Positions 61,598-64,000 of a DNA stretch of 64,000 nucleotides are shown one piece after another. Source of the stretch: JBNKHG01 sp050290225 (GTDB lineage: Bacteria; Pseudomonadota; Gammaproteobacteria; Pseudomonadales; Cellvibrionaceae); contig JBNKHG010000033.1 in the NCBI GenBank assembly GCA_050290225.1, forward strand, positions 1 through 64,000. The letters are read 5' to 3'. A model generated the notes under the pieces. It made no database searches. It was not told the origin of the DNA and was given only the letters and a program-made list of their open reading frames with translations. A program made the position numbers and the translations under genes. Numbering within the stretch: position 1 is the stretch's first letter; each line of letters begins with the position of its first letter.

Positions 61598-63778
61598 TCA
61601 GGTCTTTGATTCCTCATCGGGCGCAAAATCATCCAGGGAAAACTCCTGTCCAAAGAGCTCTTCCTCATCGGAGGATTCCGCATCATCGCCATCACCATAG
61701 TCGTCGTCCAGTTCGGTAACTGTCAGCCCATCTTCGGAATCACTCGACAGATCCAAGTCGCTGTCCAGAAGACTATTCGCCAGGGTTTCATCAGCTTCCG
61801 GCTCGGCAACCGCCTCTATCCCTCCAGCTTCCTCTACCGGGACTTCAGCCATCGCCGGATCTTCCAACACAGCGGGCTCAGGAGGCGTAGTTTCCAAAGG
61901 TTTATCGGCTTCGGCAGCAGTCTCCTCCATGGCTCTTTCGATGTCCTTCAAGCTTTCATCGCCTTTGTTACCCATGATCACGCGATAGGCAAAGAACGCC
62001 AGTATGACAATCAACAGGTTGCCGATACCAATGGCGGTGTAGAGTAACAGATTGTTGTTCTCCGCGGCATTGGCGGCTTTGGGTTCCGGTGCCTTGGCGA
62101 CTGGCTGCTCTGGCTCGGGTTTCATTGTGGGTGCCGGCTCCGGTTCCGGCTGCGGTTCCGGCTCATCTGCTTCCAGGGGTTCAGGCTCAGAGGCCTGTTC
62201 CGCGAAGGGGTCATTGGAATCGGGATAGTGGAAGCGTACCGGCTCAGGCGTAAATTCAAAGGCGTTACCGGACGTATCCGTGGCATTCACACGAAGGTTT
62301 ACCAGGTACTGTCCCTGATGCTCCGGGTCAATCACAAGGCGCCAGTTGTCCACCTCGGTCAACGTCAGGGGTTTAATCGCACTGCGCCCATTGGGATCCT
62401 TAACCCGCGCCACCACTTTGGTCGCAGCGATATCGATGTCGGGGCTATTGGAACTGACCGTCACCCGATACTGGGGCTTACCGTCCACCGAATCATTTTC
62501 CAACTTGACGCCAAAGGGCTGGTGCACCGATAAGGCGTGGGAAAATTCGCGCTTGAAACTTTTGCCGTCCACAACCAGTTTAAAGTCGTAGCCTCCCTCG
62601 GTCTCAAACACATCATAAGTGGTCCTGAAAATTCCATCCCCCGGTGGCAGGCCTTCGGACAACGACTGGTTCCAGCGCTGTCCTGTTTCAACCTGAGACA
62701 CTTCGGAATCGATCGTCAGCAGACGCAGGAAGTCCGCCCGAGTCAGGGTCTTGCCCTCCTCTTCCAGCAGCATGGCCACATCCAGCGACTCGCCACTGTA
62801 GAGGTTTGATTTCAGTGGTTTGATCCGCAGCTTGATGTCACTGACGATGGTCACACGGCTATCCGGGTCCAGGTCGGCTTTGACCTTCCACTCACCTTCC
62901 AGCGGACGTTTAACGGTTATCAGATCGTAGTCGTCGGTCTTGTACCAGCTGACATCCTGCCGTTCCCGCTCAAATTTATAGTGATGATGATCGGGACCAA
63001 TCAGCTGGGTGGGAGCACTGCCTGGATGACGGAAAATCAATGCCGTAAACTCTTCGATACTGGAATCAATGACAAAACGGTTTTCCTCCAACGGCACCTG
63101 CTCAGCCGGGACCGCCTGATCGAAGGCTCTGAGGAAGATTTTCATCAACTCATCGGCACTCTTGGCCACCGCAGAAATGCCGTCGGTAGCGATAGCCAAC
63201 CGGTTCATCAATTCTGCATCGGCATTATCCGACAGGGCTACGGTGTGGATGGTATAGCCGGCCTCAGCGAATTTGGGCAGCACTTCATCGACGATGCGAC
63301 GCCACTCCGCCTGGTTGGCGGCCGGATCGCGGGAGATATCCACCAGCCCGTCGGTTAACAGGATCAAACTGGTACGGTATTTATCGTCAGGGTGATCGAG
63401 GTCGTAAGCGGCTCTTTCCAGGGCTTCGCCAATATTGGTAAACAGACCCACGGAATTGATCTTGCGGGCCTGGCTGCCGGCTGCTTTGCGCCAGCTCTCG
63501 GCAACCGGTCGGTGCGGAATCAACATATTGACGTTTTTGCCAAAGGTCCAGACCCCCGCCTTGCTCCCCTCCGGCAGCAATTTGACCAACAATTCCAGCG
63601 CCGGGCGACGCAGGTTTGCCGGATCGTTGCGCTTCATACTGCCGGAGATGTCGATAATCAGCCGCACGTCGGCAGGCCGGGGCTTCTCCAGGGATTGGGC
63701 AGACGTGTGAACAGGGAGCGTAATTAACAGCCCCCAAAGCAGGCCGGTGAATATCGATAGGAATCGCAGTCTTACCAT
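61598..63778 (-). CDS. Secreted/membrane VWA-domain protein
   Basis: A 726-residue protein. A signal peptide 'LSIFTGLLWGLLITLPVHTSA' pattern precedes a VWA domain (about 35-230) with a perfect metal site 'VRLIIDISGSMKRNDP' and 'LLTDGLVDISRD'. Beta-rich extracytoplasmic domains follow, then a Pro/Glu repeat linker ('EPEPQPEPEPAPTMKPEPEQ'), one membrane helix near 575-600 ('LLLYTAIGIGNLLIVILAFF') and a very acidic cytoplasmic tail. I chose the ATG at 63778 because it puts the signal peptide at the N-terminus; an ATG at 63883 adds 35 unrelated residues. Function unknown. Confidence 0.85.
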   Translation of the reverse strand: MVRLRFLSIFTGLLWGLLITLPVHTSAQSLEKPRPADVRLIIDISGSMKRNDPANLRRPALELLVKLLPEGSKAGVWTFGKNVNMLIPHRPVAESWRKAAGSQARKINSVGLFTNIGEALERAAYDLDHPDDKYRTSLILLTDGLVDISRDPAANQAEWRRIVDEVLPKFAEAGYTIHTVALSDNADAELMNRLAIATDGISAVAKSADELMKIFLRAFDQAVPAEQVPLEENRFVIDSSIEEFTALIFRHPGSAPTQLIGPDHHHYKFERERQDVSWYKTDDYDLITVKRPLEGEWKVKADLDPDSRVTIVSDIKLRIKPLKSNLYSGESLDVAMLLEEEGKTLTRADFLRLLTIDSEVSQVETGQRWNQSLSEGLPPGDGIFRTTYDVFETEGGYDFKLVVDGKSFKREFSHALSVHQPFGVKLENDSVDGKPQYRVTVSSNSPDIDIAATKVVARVKDPNGRSAIKPLTLTEVDNWRLVIDPEHQGQYLVNLRVNATDTSGNAFEFTPEPVRFHYPDSNDPFAEQASEPEPLEADEPEPQPEPEPAPTMKPEPEQPVAKAPEPKAANAAENNNLLLYTAIGIGNLLIVILAFFAYRVIMGNKGDESLKDIERAMEETAAEADKPLETTPPEPAVLEDPAMAEVPVEEAGGIEAVAEPEADETLANSLLDSDLDLSSDSEDGLTVTELDDDYGDGDDAESSDEEELFGQEFSLDDFAPDEESKT

Positions 63779-63904
63779 GGCTTGTCGTGTCTTATAGGTG
63801 GCTGATGTTCTTGACCCGGTTGTTTTTCCTGCGGTGTAAATCTCTGGTAACTGTCCAACCGCGCCATTGTGCGGTGTATACATATTGCGGCAAGCAGGCC
63901 GTAT

Positions 63905-64000
63905 CTAGCTCACGGCACCGGCGCTCATTTCCCCGGTCTCCGGCATCGATGGTCCTCTGCCTGCCGAAGTCAATGCTTGACTGGCCTCAGGCAGCGCCTG
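63905..64000 (-). CDS. 3' end of a gene running off the window
   Basis: The minus strand is open from the window edge to a TAG at 63905-63907 and would end '...LPEASQALTSAGRGPSMPETG' plus 'EMSAGAVS'. The composition is Ala/Ser/Gly-rich and the family cannot be recognised from 31 residues. It lies 127 bases upstream of the VWA gene in the same direction, so it may be cotranscribed. Confidence 0.35.
   Translation of the reverse strand, partial: QALPEASQALTSAGRGPSMPETGEMSAGAVS

Overview
The window reads as chromosome of a gammaproteobacterium, probably a marine Cellvibrionales-type organism. This rests on the gene content and order (guaBA, xseA, der-bamB-yfgM-hisS-ispG-rodZ-pilF-rlmN-ndk, iscRSUA-hscBA-fdx-iscX, oadGAB) and on protein sequences close to Pseudomonas/Cellvibrio-type homologues. 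The species is an inference. Coding density is high, with long housekeeping operons mostly on the minus strand, interrupted by three accessory segments.

Layout. 1-3217: one end of a genomic island inserted at the 3' end of guaA, with an AlpA-like regulator, a HicA-like/HTH pair with a perfect operator palindrome, and a P4-type tyrosine integrase preceded by clustered short repeats. 3218-8181: guaA, guaB (purine synthesis) and xseA. 8314-14137: a TPP riboswitch and the thiamin operon thiC-thiO-thiS-thiG-thiDE. 14138-18864: a scarred accessory segment with remnants of a crotonase, a malic enzyme/phosphate acetyltransferase, an IS91-type transposase and a nucleoside permease. They surround an AT-richer three-gene set (RLAN/RimK-type ATP-grasp, GNAT, MgtC) and a small cupin. 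18865-20754: prpE. 20755-23153: a second accessory patch with a HTH remnant, a ParE/Phd toxin-antitoxin pair, a broken serine recombinase and a cupin.

23154-39301 is a nearly continuous core region. It covers ribosome assembly (der), outer-membrane assembly (bamB, yfgM), hisS, isoprenoids (ispG), cell shape (rodZ), type IV pili (pilF), RNA modification (rlmN), ndk and the complete Isc Fe-S system in order iscR-S-U-A-hscB-hscA-fdx-iscX. An IscR-type promoter precedes iscR, a terminator-like hairpin lies between iscA and hscB, and a large inverted array of heptamers lies between hscB and hscA. 39573-43023 holds the sodium-pumping oxaloacetate decarboxylase oadGAB.

43465-52488 holds dusC, a STAS/PP2C response-regulator pair, a PilZ protein, mlaA, a phosphate-type porin with a Pho box, and the most striking locus in the window. 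That locus is a bufferin/HvfA-like secreted peptide precursor with seven exact-length 11-residue EGNCGG repeats plus four EGKCG cores, followed by its DUF692 (MNIO) enzyme and HvfC-like partner. 52502-64000 holds hrpA, a glycerol-3-phosphate dehydrogenase-like enzyme, a MoxR/VWA pair, a GNAT, a DTW-domain tRNA modification enzyme, a large membrane VWA protein and the end of one further gene.

Start codons were chosen by Shine-Dalgarno and family length; several genes use GTG or TTG. All family names are from reading the sequence, with no database search.
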